A DNA stretch of 64,000 nucleotides from Plectranthus barbatus (taxonomy: Eukaryota; Streptophyta; Magnoliopsida; Lamiales; Lamiaceae). The stretch lies in NCBI GenBank assembly GCA_026898455.1, contig JAPKLW010000041.1:384412-448411 (forward strand), given 5' to 3'. How positions within the stretch are numbered: position 1 is the stretch's first letter; each line of letters starts with the position of its first letter. A program made the position numbers and the translations under genes. Below the pieces are notes generated by a model, which was not told the origin of the DNA, made no database searches, and worked only from the letters and a program-made list of their open reading frames with translations. Shown piece by piece: positions 43,846 through 54,619 of this stretch.

Positions 43846-45207
43846 CTATTTTTCCGCATCTTTGTTATTTACTGCTTTGTCATATGTCCATGGGTCGGTA
43901 TCATCCAGTCCATCTTCCGGGATCAAGTCCGAAGACTCTCCCACGAACATATACCGCTTGGGTTGGTGAGGTACCCTCCCACTACGACGGAGCACTGGTA
44001 CTGCGTCAGCAGGTGGTGCAGTTACTTGTGGCTCAAAGCCTTGCAGTGGCAACCATGCAGTTGGTTCCATACCTTCGAGAGGCACACTCAATCTGCCATG
44101 GGGTTTTCCAAATGGAAGCGCATCATCTTCTCCAATTTCTTGGAGCATGATTTCACTTTTGCATTTGTGGTTTTTCAAAAGCTCGTCCCCCAAGAGTCTC
44201 GCGTTGGTCCTAACAACGATCGTCTAATCCTCAGGACAGTAGAAAAAACCACCTTTCGTTTGTCTGGGGTATCCCACAAACAACATTAGCTTGGAACTTC
44301 CTTCTAGCTTATCAGGTTCCTGTGACAAGACATATGCCGGACAACCCCATACTCTTATCTTTGACACACTAGGATTTTTCCCATGCCAGAGTTCCGAGGG
44401 TGTCTTAGGAACTGATTTAGAAGGTACCAGGTTCAGCAGGTACATTGCTATTAGTAACGCGTGGCCCCAAAACGAAATAGGCAAGTTCGCATAACTCATC
44501 ATGGATCTAACCATTTCAAGAAGAGTCATATTTCTTCTTTCCTCCACACCATTCTGGTGATGAGTGCTTGGTGCGGTCCATTGGGAGGTAATCCCATGCT
44601 CTGACAAAAACTGCAGGAACTCGTCACTGAGATACTCACCGCCACGATCAGATCGTAATGACTTAATAGTCTTGTTTAACTTCTTCTCTACTTCCGCCTT
44701 GAATTCCTTGATTTTCTCAAAGCTTTCAGACTAATAGTGAAGTAAGTAAACATACCCGTATCTCGAGTAATCATCAATAAAAGTGACGAAATACTTAAAT
44801 CCTCCACAAGCTTGTGTAGACATCGGTCCACATATATCAGAGTGGATCAATTCCAACACATCACTTGCTCGAGACTGACTTGCCTTGAAAGGCCAGGTCG
44901 TCATTTTTCCCTCTATACAGGATTCACAAACTCGATGTGGAACTACCTGGATTGAGTCCAACGTTCACCCATCCACGAGTCTCTTGATCCTCTTTAGATT
45001 GATGTGACCTAGTCTCAGATGCCATAGATATGTAAGATCCTCATCAGAAGATGAAAACTTCCTCTTCTTATGATTAAATGAGTTATATACAACATTCACA
45101 GAAGATTCATGCAAACAAGTTATGATATAAAGAAGGTCTTTCTGTATCCTACGAGGGATAAAACCGTTATTACCATTGATAACTATCAGAACTAATTGAA
45201 AATCCAT
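43846..45207 (-). pseudogene. Copy C integrase (broken)
   Basis: Minus-strand pieces in order: WHLRLGHINLKRIKRLVDG (about 44990-45040), CESCIEGKMTTWPFKASQSR, HSDICGPM (about 44830), then a stop near 44731. The next pieces have SEHGITSQWTAPSTHHQNGV and EERRNMTLLEM (44224-44607), with the catalytic Glu kept, and LFVGYPRQTKGGFFYCPED. The linker (43846-44193) includes RRSGRVPHQPKRYMFVGE. Stops at 44731 and 44224 and frame changes near 44965 break it. Confidence 0.85.
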
Positions 45208-45571
45208 GATTTATTAAACAGGAAATAGAAATGAGGATCCACTGGAAATTCGGCACGTACAAAACGTATCTTAAAATCAAAACATTGTCTTGAAAGCATA
45301 ATGTAACTTCTCCAACGTGCTCCCTCACTGAGCTACCATCAGTCATTTTACAACTCACGATTTCTCTCATGTTGGCTACATTATTATACTTGGCCCATTT
45401 GTTGTAGAGGTTCCACTCCATATCAGTTTACTCGACACTGGGGACAGCTGGACACAAAGAGTTAAGAACAAATTGATGTTCCTCTACAACTTGGATGCGC
45501 TTCCATTCCAGGAAATTCGGACCAGTTAATTGATTTTGTGTCAGGATATTGATGACATTATTCATAGACAT
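45208..45571 (-). pseudogene. Copy C gag remnant with protease tail, internally deleted
   Basis: Starts at the ATG at 45571 (MSMNNVINI), after an acceptor-like ATTGTTTTCAG on the minus strand. A short gag start (NQLTGPNFLEWKRIQVV) is followed by frame damage, YNKWAKYNNVA, then a jump to NMREIVSCKMTDGSSVREHV and directly to GEVTLCFQD, the end of protease. Comparison with copy A shows two deletions: one after NNV, and one that removes the rest of gag, the zinc knuckle and the protease active site. The second joins at a shared GTTG (near 45312-45320). Such a copy could move only with proteins from elsewhere. Confidence 0.8.
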
Positions 45572-46503
45572 GCCTGAAAACAATGATTGATTAAAGTAAG
45601 AACATACATGCAGAACATTGAAACAAATATGCATTGTAACCTTTTGATAAACCAATACAATTGTTTCCCCCAATTGCCTAGGTGCATCTACTGCAAGCTC
45701 CTTTCGATGGCCTTCACAGCAGACCACCTAACCAGACTTCTCTTTGATGTTCCAGTCTTTAATTTCAATCCATGCCAGGTATTCGCCGGCAAATGAAATT
45801 AATAATTGGAGATAAAACTAAGACCATGTTCAACCTATCTGAGTAGGGACATCATTCATGAGTTAGTACTCAGGCAACATCTAAGCATTTGACCACAATT
45901 CTAACTCCGAAGGTTAAAAGGACAATATGTCATACGTAATAGACCCATGCCGCATGCATCTTACAACCTTTTTTTTTTATCTCATTTAAAGCAATCCTAG
46001 AGAACTTATGAACAAGTAAAGTAAGCAGGCTACGGTCGTATAGACGTCTACTCACTTCACTGTCCACTTCTCACATGTTTAAATGTTTTATTTAGAAATC
46101 TCATCTATTAGAACTTATGAACAAATAAAGTAAGCAGGCTACGGTCGTTTAGACGTCTACTCACTTCACTTCCCACTTCTAATAAGAGACCGCATTGTGG
46201 AGGTCTTGTTGATTTTAATAAAAATCTTGCTTAGTCATTTTTCTTTCAAAAGGTTCTTATGCGCACAGATTGTTTTATGATCCATAAATTATATCACATC
46301 TAAAACTCCATCATATTTCCCAACATGATTCCGGAATTTATAGACATAATTTAATACATAAAATAAATCACTTAAAGCATGCATTAAACACTAAATAATA
46401 AAGCAGAAACATGCTTCCCTATTATCTACAACATTCTTTAAAATTAAATAATAAAAGTAATTGCATGCTTTCCTATTATTTACTAGTGCGCATATAATAA
46501 ATG
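45572..46503 (-). other. Leader of copy C
   Basis: No gene. It keeps two inverted copies of the palindromic repeat (cores TAGACGTCTA at 46041-46050 and 46150-46159) and the AGCATG-containing repeat pair (about 46370-46500). Homology to copy A stops near 46503. Confidence 0.7.
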
Positions 46504-46859
46504 TTCTAGCATACCTTTTACCGAGACCTAGAATAAGCATGTAATTAAGATAGGATTCCTATGCACCGTAGCCGATTATAGAAGTAGTACCTTTATAATC
46601 GCATTATTTTTGCTACTCTAGTATTTAGATTGCGCAACCTATTATTATGACTTGTATTTTGGCAAAGCAAAAATTTACCCACCACAAACTGTTACTACGT
46701 AACGCCTCGGGGGAAAGGCAAGTCAGCTACTTCTGAAGTTATCAATTTTGCAACGGGGACTCTTTGAGTCGTTTTCTTTGAGTCTCTTACAAATTCTGGA
46801 CGGTCGCTCATCCACATGGCGTAACTTGAACAAAGGGACTGCGGCACATAGCGAAACTA

Positions 46860-48984
46860 ATGCCCCCTCAATGGCAAATATGGGATCAAGCTGATTACGA
46901 GAACTTCCTGGATGACTCTCCTGCAGATGGATCAGATTTGGAGAGGTTTATTTCCCTCATTCGCCATCGGCGTGCGACTTTTAAACACCCACCTCAAGCC
47001 TACGACGTTGAAGCTATAAGGATTTACTAGCGAACCGAATCACCAACTCCAAATAAACCGGACCATTTCACGAATGTTGAGAGCAATTACCAATTCAATA
47101 AAACCCTAGCATGCTCCTACAAATTTAATTTAGTTGATAAGGGATTACCTTTCATCCGTAAAGTCAGATCCGATCTTTCGTGTTTGAATTTCCAACTTTC
47201 GATTCAACCACGCGATTCAATCAAATCTGCGGAAACGGAAATTAGCAAATCTAATTTCTAGATTTAATTAAATAGAAAAATAGAAGGAAAAGAAATTTGT
47301 TCTCTAGATTAGGCCTTCAGATCTGTATCCCGATGCTGCTCAATCCTGCTACTGGTAAGGATTCCACAGGACTGTGAATGTGTAAGCCATAGTCGAATTT
47401 CTTCTCCTCTCGAACACACCAGGTGCGCCACCCCTCTCTCTCTGAAAATAGGGTTCCAACTGATTTGAATTGTCATACAAACTGAGAGAGACTTAGGGTT
47501 TTAACCCTAATGGGCTATTGGGCCTCTTTTCAGCATATTTAACTTGGGCCAGACCTGGGACCTAATGCAAATAATAAAATGGGACTATGAATTAATTAAT
47601 TCTCATGTCCACAACCAAGGACACAATTAATTATTTAATATTAATTCTTTTTCACCACATAATTGATACTGACCTACTCCTTTATTACCATGTTACGAGA
47701 ACGGGCTGCATTTACTTGAGAATCCCTATATTTAAGGTTACTGGACATTCATTAATTAATCGAAGCTTCTGAAAAGCTATATCTTCAATTAATTAACATC
47801 ATATTTTCCAAAGCAGTGCCATTCAAACTTTATCACTCGTGCTTGAACTTAATCAGCCTGCAGGACTTTAGCACGATGAATGTTTTTGAGCTCCTTAGGG
47901 AATGTCCCCATCCAATTACTCGGATATGGTTACCTAGCTCCAGTCTCAGACTGCAATACACGAACTGCGATTACCCAAGATGCGGGTATATAAGCACGTT
48001 ACTCACGCTCTCCACCATGGCAAGTCAAAACAGTCAACCTGTGCAAGCCCCTGAACCTTCGTTAGGGTTTTGACTCAATCAAGATCGAGATCTTGTATTC
48101 TCTGATGTCAAATAGTAGAATACATCTCAGTTTGGTCCAATCAATATGCCACTGTGCATACCAACTTATCAAGTAATCAAGACAGATTACTTCTTTCCGA
48201 CTATGTTGCAGCCTATACCAACAGACTTATCCTCGTACGCTGTCTCGGCTGTGGTAATATTTATATCTCAATAGGTCAAGTGATCATACTGTCTTCTGCG
48301 ATCTATAACACGTCGTATGATCGTCCCCATCGGTGAGATAAGAGGATACTGTTGTTACTCGCATGTAAGTTTGTTAACAGATAGGAAATACCGTGGAATG
48401 TATACTCATCGTAATAAATGCTTTCTGTATACAAAGCCCAACAGAAGCAGGATCCACTCGTGCCATTAGTTACGTGTCCGATAGCGAGTCTGAGGAGGAC
48501 CCAGAGGAGGATTCTGCATACGAACCTAGTGACGAGGACTTGGGAGCGAGTCACTACCCTGCTTACCCCAAAGACGACTCTGAGGATTCTTAGAATTTTG
48601 TTCTGGACCGCCCAATACCGGCAGCTTGGAGAAGGGAGATGCGAGACAAATTTGGAAGCCATAACCTTGATCTCGAAGAAGAGGAAGGGTCAGATGACGA
48701 AGCTGAGAATGAGGAAGTCAATGGGGATGAAGACACTGAAGAAGAAGATGAGGACGAGGAAGGAGAGAGACAAGGAGCAGGGAATAACCAGAACATAGCC
48801 GAGGAAGAAAACAACGAACTTGCTCTGATGGAAAATGACTGGATGCTATGAACTGGCCACAACAGTGGAAACATGATTGGGGAAGCGAGCCTTGGAATGT
48901 GGATGATGAGGACCCTAATAAAGAGGAAGAAGTTGCGACCCCTCCTGATGTAGTCGACTATTCAGATAATGGGATTTTTGGATA
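46860..48984 (+). pseudogene. Acidic leader ORF upstream of gypsy gag, split by a solo LTR
   Basis: Starts at ATG 46860 (MPPQWQIWDQADYENFLDD) and stays open to 47014, where the solo LTR enters. Skipping the LTR and one GAAGC copy, the same frame continues at 48449 (GSTRAISYVSDSESEEDPEE), with one stop at 48591-48593, to 48851. A frameshift then leads into a further piece (MNWPQQWKHDWGSEPWN, ending near 48984). The product is rich in Asp and Glu, with tryptophan-containing ends and no domain I recognise. Ogre-type gypsy elements are known to have an ORF before gag; whether this is related is unknown. A role is not evident. Confidence 0.55.
47015..48443 (-). repeat. Solo copia LTR with perfect 5-bp duplication
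   Basis: 1,429 bp in reverse orientation, from TATAAGGATTT (terminal TG mutated to TA) to GCCCAACA. Flanked by GAAGC at 47010-47014 and 48444-48448. It is most similar to the LTR of copy B (21384-22834). The acidic ORF resumes in frame after it. Confidence 0.9.
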
Positions 48985-49469
48985 ATCCGATGACGACCTC
49001 TGATCGTCCCTCCCTAGTTCCATATTGACGCATATATGTAATTGTCTATCAGTTGTACTTGATAGGATTGTGATTTTAAGGTGCCTTGTTGGCCCATTTC
49101 TTATCTTCTGGATGTAATTGTAATTAGGATGCCTCATATAGGTGAGGAACAATTTGAAAACATAGTGACCCCCAGATTTTCGAATGAAAATTCTACCTAC
49201 CCATCTTCCGAGTTTCGGATGTATCTCTTATTTCCGTCTTGATATCAAATTTTCTTATCATTGTGGCAAACTGTGTAAACTTGGCCAACGCCAAGTAATG
49301 TAGGGAATATTTTCCCTTAAAAGACTGTTAACCCTAAATTGTGGGAGAACTTGCCTTATCAAGTGTATTTATCATTGTTGTTTTTTATGCAATCCTGAAG
49401 AGGATTATATACGCATTGCGCGTACATTGGGATTGAATGCTCCATTTAATGATTATTTATTTTTTAAAA

Positions 49470-49886
49470 TGCTACCTAGGGAAGCCCCTACTAGAGACCG
49501 AGGTCGAGGTCAAGGACGAGGCCGTGGAAGAGGCCAACACCAAATGAACCCAAACGGGCCAATCCGAATCAAGGTGAAGAACCCCAGCCAAAACAGAATT
49601 GGGAGAACTATAATGAAAAGATACAAACACCTTACGTCGAACCTAGAAGAATCGGGGAAATCTTTACCCGATAGAACCCGCCGATACTGGACGGAACCGA
49701 AGACCCACCTAAAGCTGAAACATGAATAAAGTCTATGGAAAAGATAATAAGGATACTCGATTGTACTGATCGGGAGAAGGTCCGGTGCAACTATTTCCAA
49801 CTGACTGACGAAGCCGAACATTGGTGTGATACCCATCTGAAGACGCTCACCCTGAGCAAGAACATGCACTAACTTGGGATTACTTC
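49470..49886 (+). pseudogene. Gypsy gag N-terminal region (truncated, frameshifted)
   Basis: Starts at ATG 49470 (MLPREAPTRDRGRGQGRGRG), with an Arg-Gly-rich tract typical of nucleic-acid binding. After frame changes, the gag core is visible near 49740-49880 (MEKIIRILDCTDREKVRC, FQLTDEAEHWCDTHLKTL). It matches the gypsy gag signature in which a catalytic-like WW pair has become WC. The SIRE-like LTR enters at 49887 and truncates it. Gag would form the particle; this fragment cannot. Confidence 0.7.
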
Positions 49887-50440
49887 TGTTGGGAAATAAT
49901 TCCTATAATCTCCCTTAGGATCAAATTGTAAAAAGTTTTGTTGGATCAAATCTTACTAGAAGTGGTCGATCAAATGCTGAATTATAGAATAGTCTAGCAT
50001 ACTCTGTAATGTCCTGTATAGGTTATAAATTGAGTTGTAATAGATTAGTTCGCTAGAGGATCTCCTAGCAGATAGCAAAGGACAACGTTTACTTGAAGAC
50101 ATGCGTTAGCAGAATGCTAAGACTTTAGCATTTGCTAACGCTCAGCAAACCTATAAAAATGCTAGCAGAACAGACGTCAAAGGATCGAGTGTCAACGGAA
50201 ACATTCAGCAAACCAAGACATAAATAGCAGATCGCTAATGAACATTAGCAGAGTAGAATGTCAAAGGCTGAAGCTATACTGCCGTTCTGACAAAAAGCAC
50301 ACACAAAGGACGAGACATTCCCGAAGTAGCTCGGAAAGTACAAATCAATAACAAAAAGCGACTGAACAAGTCTTATCACTCTCGGACAGAAGAGACGTTG
50401 TGTCTAACAGATATGGAGATTTAAGATTTGAATCTCCACC

Positions 50441-50449
50441 TATAAAAGG
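50441..50449 (+). promoter_or_regulatory. TATA box of the SIRE-like LTR
   Basis: TATAAAAGG, preceded by a TAGCA/TGCTA-rich U3. The same motif is found in reverse near 18330 in the LTR at 17556-19120. Confidence 0.65.
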
Positions 50450-50647
50450 AAGGTCCAAAAGAGTGATTAGACTACTGCTTTAATCACTACAGACATTCGC
50501 AAACATTCAAGTGAGAGATTCCTTTGTCAAAGCGAACAAAAGAAAAAGTAGTCAGTTGAGAGCTGTGAAAAAGAGTATTCAAAGCTCTCAACAACCAGAA
50601 GTGTCGCTCATTGATTTACTGACACTCCATTGAAGAGATTCTTGATT

Positions 50648-51047
50648 NNNNNNNNNNNNNNNNNNNNNNNNNNNNNNNNNNNNNNNNNNNNNNNNNNNNN
50701 NNNNNNNNNNNNNNNNNNNNNNNNNNNNNNNNNNNNNNNNNNNNNNNNNNNNNNNNNNNNNNNNNNNNNNNNNNNNNNNNNNNNNNNNNNNNNNNNNNNN
50801 NNNNNNNNNNNNNNNNNNNNNNNNNNNNNNNNNNNNNNNNNNNNNNNNNNNNNNNNNNNNNNNNNNNNNNNNNNNNNNNNNNNNNNNNNNNNNNNNNNNN
50901 NNNNNNNNNNNNNNNNNNNNNNNNNNNNNNNNNNNNNNNNNNNNNNNNNNNNNNNNNNNNNNNNNNNNNNNNNNNNNNNNNNNNNNNNNNNNNNNNNNNN
51001 NNNNNNNNNNNNNNNNNNNNNNNNNNNNNNNNNNNNNNNNNNNNNNN
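50648..51047. other. Assembly gap of exactly 400 N
   Basis: Bases 50601-50647 and 51048-51094 are identical over 47 bp, so the gap sits between two overlapping contig ends. The homologous LTR at 17556-19120 has this stretch once, with nothing inserted. Confidence 0.95.
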
Positions 51048-51665
51048 GTGTCGCTCATTGATTTACTGACACTCCATTGAAGAGATTCTTGATTTCATTC
51101 AAGAATCCTCAATCATTGGGATATCTTTCTTTTCAGAAAGAATCCAACAGTCGAACACCTGAAAAGGTCTAGACTAAGACGGGCGTTTAGTCGTACTCAA
51201 AGAAAAGTCAGGAAGTAACTATAAAACTTCAAAAGTAGGAAAGGCAGGTGTTTCGAAGGTGTGCCCTTGACTCAGCCCAACCTACATCTGAGGAGTTCAG
51301 GTTAACGGAGGATAGCTGTCAAGTAGCCAGTCCGAAAGCTCACTGCCTACTTAACTGTAAAAGGTGAATCCTTGTAATCTGTATACTTACTTAGTGAATT
51401 CTTAGCGTGTCAGCTAAGGAGTGGACGTAGATCTTTTTTGGATCGAACCACTATAAATACTGTGTTCGTTTACTGTTTCATTGCTCATATGACTTAAAAC
51501 CTAGCAATCATATTGCTAGTGTATAACTGTGAAGAAACTATAATCTATCTCTGAGCTTAACTAATCTTGAAAGAAAAACATAAAGTGTAAGTGACGATTA
51601 ATTATTCCGCTGCATTTCGTGTTTCTATCTAAACACGACGACTCTGATATTTAAGGACCAACAAG

Positions 51666-51677
51666 TGGTATCAGAGC
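51666..51677 (+). other. Primer binding site of the SIRE-like element
   Basis: TGGTATCAGAGC, complementary to the initiator Met tRNA end, two bases after the LTR. Confidence 0.9.
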
Positions 51678-51785
51678 GGGAGGTTGAAAAACCGACTGCT
51701 TCTGAGTCGCTTAAGACCAGATCTGTATTTTCCTTGCACTTTTACTTGTTTCTCTGTGTTTCGCTTGTCTAGCTGAGGAGACAAG

Positions 51786-54262
51786 ATGTTGAACCATTCG
51801 CTTGGGAAGTATGAAAGAGAGAACTTTACTGTATGGATGAAGCTTGCTCTCATACAGCTTCAGAGTATTCCTGAGATGGCGGATGTATTGGTAAGAGGTC
51901 CTATTAAAATCATGAAAGCTAACACTTTTATAGGACATGATCCTGCTGAAGATGCTCCTGAAGGAGAACAAAGGGCTTCAAGACCCCCAAGACCTGATAT
52001 AGTCCCAAAACCTTTTGAGGAGTACACAAGTGAGGATAAAAAGAGAGCTCAACTAGAGCATGTGGCAAAGAAACTAATCCTGGATTCCCTACCAAAGCTG
52101 ATGAAAGACAAAGCGCTTGACTTTGACACTGCTAAGGAAATGTGGGAATACGTGTGCAATTCCTCACAGGAGACAGACCAAATGAAACGCAACAAACTAC
52201 AGGTAGCTGTAGATAAATATGAATCTTTTTCCATGCTTGCAGGAGAATCCATACAAGCTATGGAGGAGCGTTTCAACACGATTATTGGAGAACTCAGCAA
52301 TCTTGGAAAGAAGTATGATAATGGAGAAATGAATCACAAGATCATCTCCAAGCTGTATCCTAGAGATGACTGGTTTGTCAAAATGACTAGTCTGAGTGAA
52401 AAAGACCTCAACAACATGACTACTTCTGAGGTATTCGCTCAACTTAAATCTCATGAATTTATAATACAACAGTGAAAAAGGAATAAAGCAGCCATAGCAC
52501 AAGCGTCATCTACATCCGCTGCCGGCTCTGAGGATATAGCATACTTTGCTAAGAAAGATTTCAACAAGTTTAAGTTGAAAAAGCCCTACCATAATCAAGA
52601 AAGGTCCACTCCAGCAACACCAACAAAGAGGTTCCAATGACCTCAAGTTCCCAGCCGATTGATCTAAAGATCAGCGAGCTGGAAGAGCAAATGAAAAAGC
52701 TCCAGAAGTTGCTGATGGAGGCTAAGACCGAGAAGGAAGCCAAGGAAACTCAGCCGTCATCCTCATTTGCCCGCTCAGCAGAGCGAAAGATTAGGACTTG
52801 CTTTGAGTGTGGCTCTCCTGACCACTTGAAGCATGATTTTCCTAAAGTAAGCAAAGAAGAGAGAGAGCGCTTAAAGGAAAGGTTGGAAAGACGTGCTGTA
52901 AAAGCAGTCAAAAGGGCGCTCCTGACAAGAAAAGAAGCTCAGGATATCCCTGAAAATGATGAGGAATACTATCTCTCTTCTGAGGAAGACGATGAGGAGG
53001 CCATGCTCGTTCTAATGGAAAATATTGTAGATGATTAGTTTGCTGATGCAGATGAGAACCAGGATGCTAAAATGGCTCTAGCAGTCGAAGACAACGAGGT
53101 AATTTCAGTAAGCATTCCTAGTTTTGCAACTATAGAAGAGTCAGAGGAATTCACCTTATATTCTGAGGAAGACTATCTCACGAAGCTAAGTGTAGAATTT
53201 TAAAAAATGTATGAGATTAAAAATGCAATCGTTGGGGAGAACGCTTCACTAAAACTCAAAATTACAAATTTGACCGAGGAAGTCGAAAGACTAAGGTCTG
53301 AAAGAGAGGATTTTTCAAAGCTTAAGGCAAACTTCTCCGAACTGTTGACAAATTTTCACAATCTTGAAAAGGAGAACCTTGCTTTGAAAAACAGACCCCA
53401 AGAAAGATGCATTTGCAATTATACATCCAGCAAGGCAGTACTCAATGCCATTGTAAGCCAACAGAGAAATCACAATGATCGCTCTGGTTTAGGCCTTGGA
53501 TATTCGGATAAAGCAACTACTTCTAAGAAGAAACCAATTCTATTTGTTTCTGCTGGAATGATAAATGCTGAAAAAGAGAAAGGAAGTGTTATTGCTGAAT
53601 CGTCTAATGCTAAGCCAAGTGCTGAGCAAAAGAATGAACGTTCGCAGAATATGCTTGTAGGATCTCAGCAGAGGTCTCCCGCAGAGACTACTAAGTATTC
53701 GTCTGCTAGACCTCAGCAGAAGCCTAAGTCAGAATCTGCTAAGCATACAACTCATGGACCTCAGCAGAGGAACCCAAGAATGAATGTTGTCCATGAATCT
53801 GCTAAGCCTCAGTAGAGGAACAATAAAACGAATGCTAAGTATGTGTCAGCTGGACCTCAGCGAAATCCAAGAGCATATACTAAATCGTATTCAGCAAAAC
53901 CTAGGTATGCTGAGCGTTATGTTCCAAATGCAAGAACAACTAAACCTACCTTTCACCACAGAACACAATATCGGTATAATGCTGAAAAACTGATATATCA
54001 GGAGAACACGCTACATAGAAGGAACACCTATGCTAGACCTGAGTCCAATTCATTTGTATTTCCAAGGACAAGGAAGGTCAAACACACTACCACATCAAAA
54101 TATAAACATGTCAAACATGTTAAGTCAAAGGTTGAAGCATTGGTAAACAGTGAAATCAAGAAGAAAATCTTGAAAGTCACTAAAATGTGGGTTCCGAAAG
54201 GAACTATGATCATCGCTAATCCTACAGGACCCGACGCTAAACGGGTACCTAAATTAGCTTAA
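51786..54262 (+). pseudogene. SIRE-like gag (broken)
   Basis: Starts at ATG 51786 (MLNHSLGKYERENFTVWMKL). The gag core runs to a TGA at 52473, with the typical AKEMWEYVCNSSQETDQMKR and NLGKKYDNGEMN blocks, then continues past stops and a frame change into 52637-53038. A zinc knuckle there reads CFECGSPDHLKHDF: the last Cys is Phe, so zinc binding is probably lost. An acidic segment and a coiled coil follow (53207-53400: LKITNLTEEVERLRSERE), then a long Gln/Ser/Lys/Arg-rich tail to the stop at 54262. At least five stops or shifts are present. The long post-knuckle tail is seen in SIRE-type gag and also in the remnant at 12040-14320. Confidence 0.85.
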
Positions 54263-54268
54263 TCATTT

Positions 54269-54619
54269 GTGTTGCAGGAACAGGGTCCAAAAGCTCATAC
54301 TACTTCAAGTATATCAAACGTGTGGATCCTTGATAGCGGATGCTCAGCACACATGACAGGAAGTGAGGAGCTATTCTCAGACTTGCAGAAATTTCTGTAT
54401 GGATCCAGAGTCAAGTTTGGAGATAACAGTGAAGGCAAAGTTGTGGGAAGGGGATGCATAGAGAGCAATGGGTTGAGAATAGTTAACGTAGCTCTCGTCT
54501 CCAACCTCAAACACAATCTGCTAAGTATTAGTCAACTTTGTGAGAATGGGTATACTGTCACATTTGTCAATACAGGTTGTACTAATGCTGACAATGTTAC
54601 AGGGGAAGTGAAACTTTGA
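54269..54619 (+). pseudogene. SIRE-like protease
   Basis: The first visible block is WILDSGCSAHMTG (about 54322-54360), the copia aspartic protease active site in its DSG form. GRGCIESNGLRIVNVALVSN and HNLLSISQLCENGYTV follow, leading toward integrase. It ends at a TGA near 54619, after which the polyprotein frame continues (IRKGGLYVVD). In an intact element this would be joined to gag and integrase; here stops separate them. Confidence 0.85.

Larger units (their letters stand above)
40995..46503 (-). mobile_element. Ty1/copia element, copy C, minus strand
   Basis: Closest to copy A. 3' LTR about 40995-42247 in reverse, polypurine tract inverse ATCTCCCACTT at 42248, pol 42352 to about 45420, short gag remnant to the ATG at 45571, then leader with the conserved repeat pairs up to about 46503. 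There homology to copy A (near A 5930) ends, so the GC-rich leader, primer site and 5' LTR are missing. Most of gag, the zinc knuckle and the protease active site are deleted. Confidence 0.85.
46504..49886 (+). mobile_element. Ty3/gypsy element, 5' internal part, plus strand
   Basis: Contains an acidic upstream ORF and the N-terminal part of a gypsy gag. It is split by a solo copia LTR (47015-48443) and cut on the right at 49886 by the SIRE-like element. 46504-46859 is leader-like DNA with no gene. 48985-49469, between the acidic ORF and gag, also shows no gene. Its LTRs and pol are not in the window. Confidence 0.6.
49887..51663 (+). repeat. SIRE-like 5' LTR (contains assembly gap)
   Basis: Starts TGTTGGGAAATAATTCC and ends TTAAGGACCAACA. 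It matches the reverse LTR at 17556-19120. The span includes 400 N and a 47-bp exact duplication on either side of them; without these the LTR would be about 1,330 bp. It has a TATA box at 50441-50449 and a U3 dense in TAGCA/TGCTA. Confidence 0.9.

Noticed and set aside
46501..46860. Possible 5' LTR of copia copy C
   Set aside because: The sequence does not match LTR A, B or C; homology to the copy A leader simply ends.
48590..48874. Ser-rich minus-strand frame
   Set aside because: Antisense shadow of the acidic leader ORF.
50588..51061. Open frames of ~150 codons on both strands
   Set aside because: They consist almost wholly of N from the assembly gap.
51664..51680. tRNA-like match
   Set aside because: It is the primer binding site complementary to a tRNA end, not a gene.
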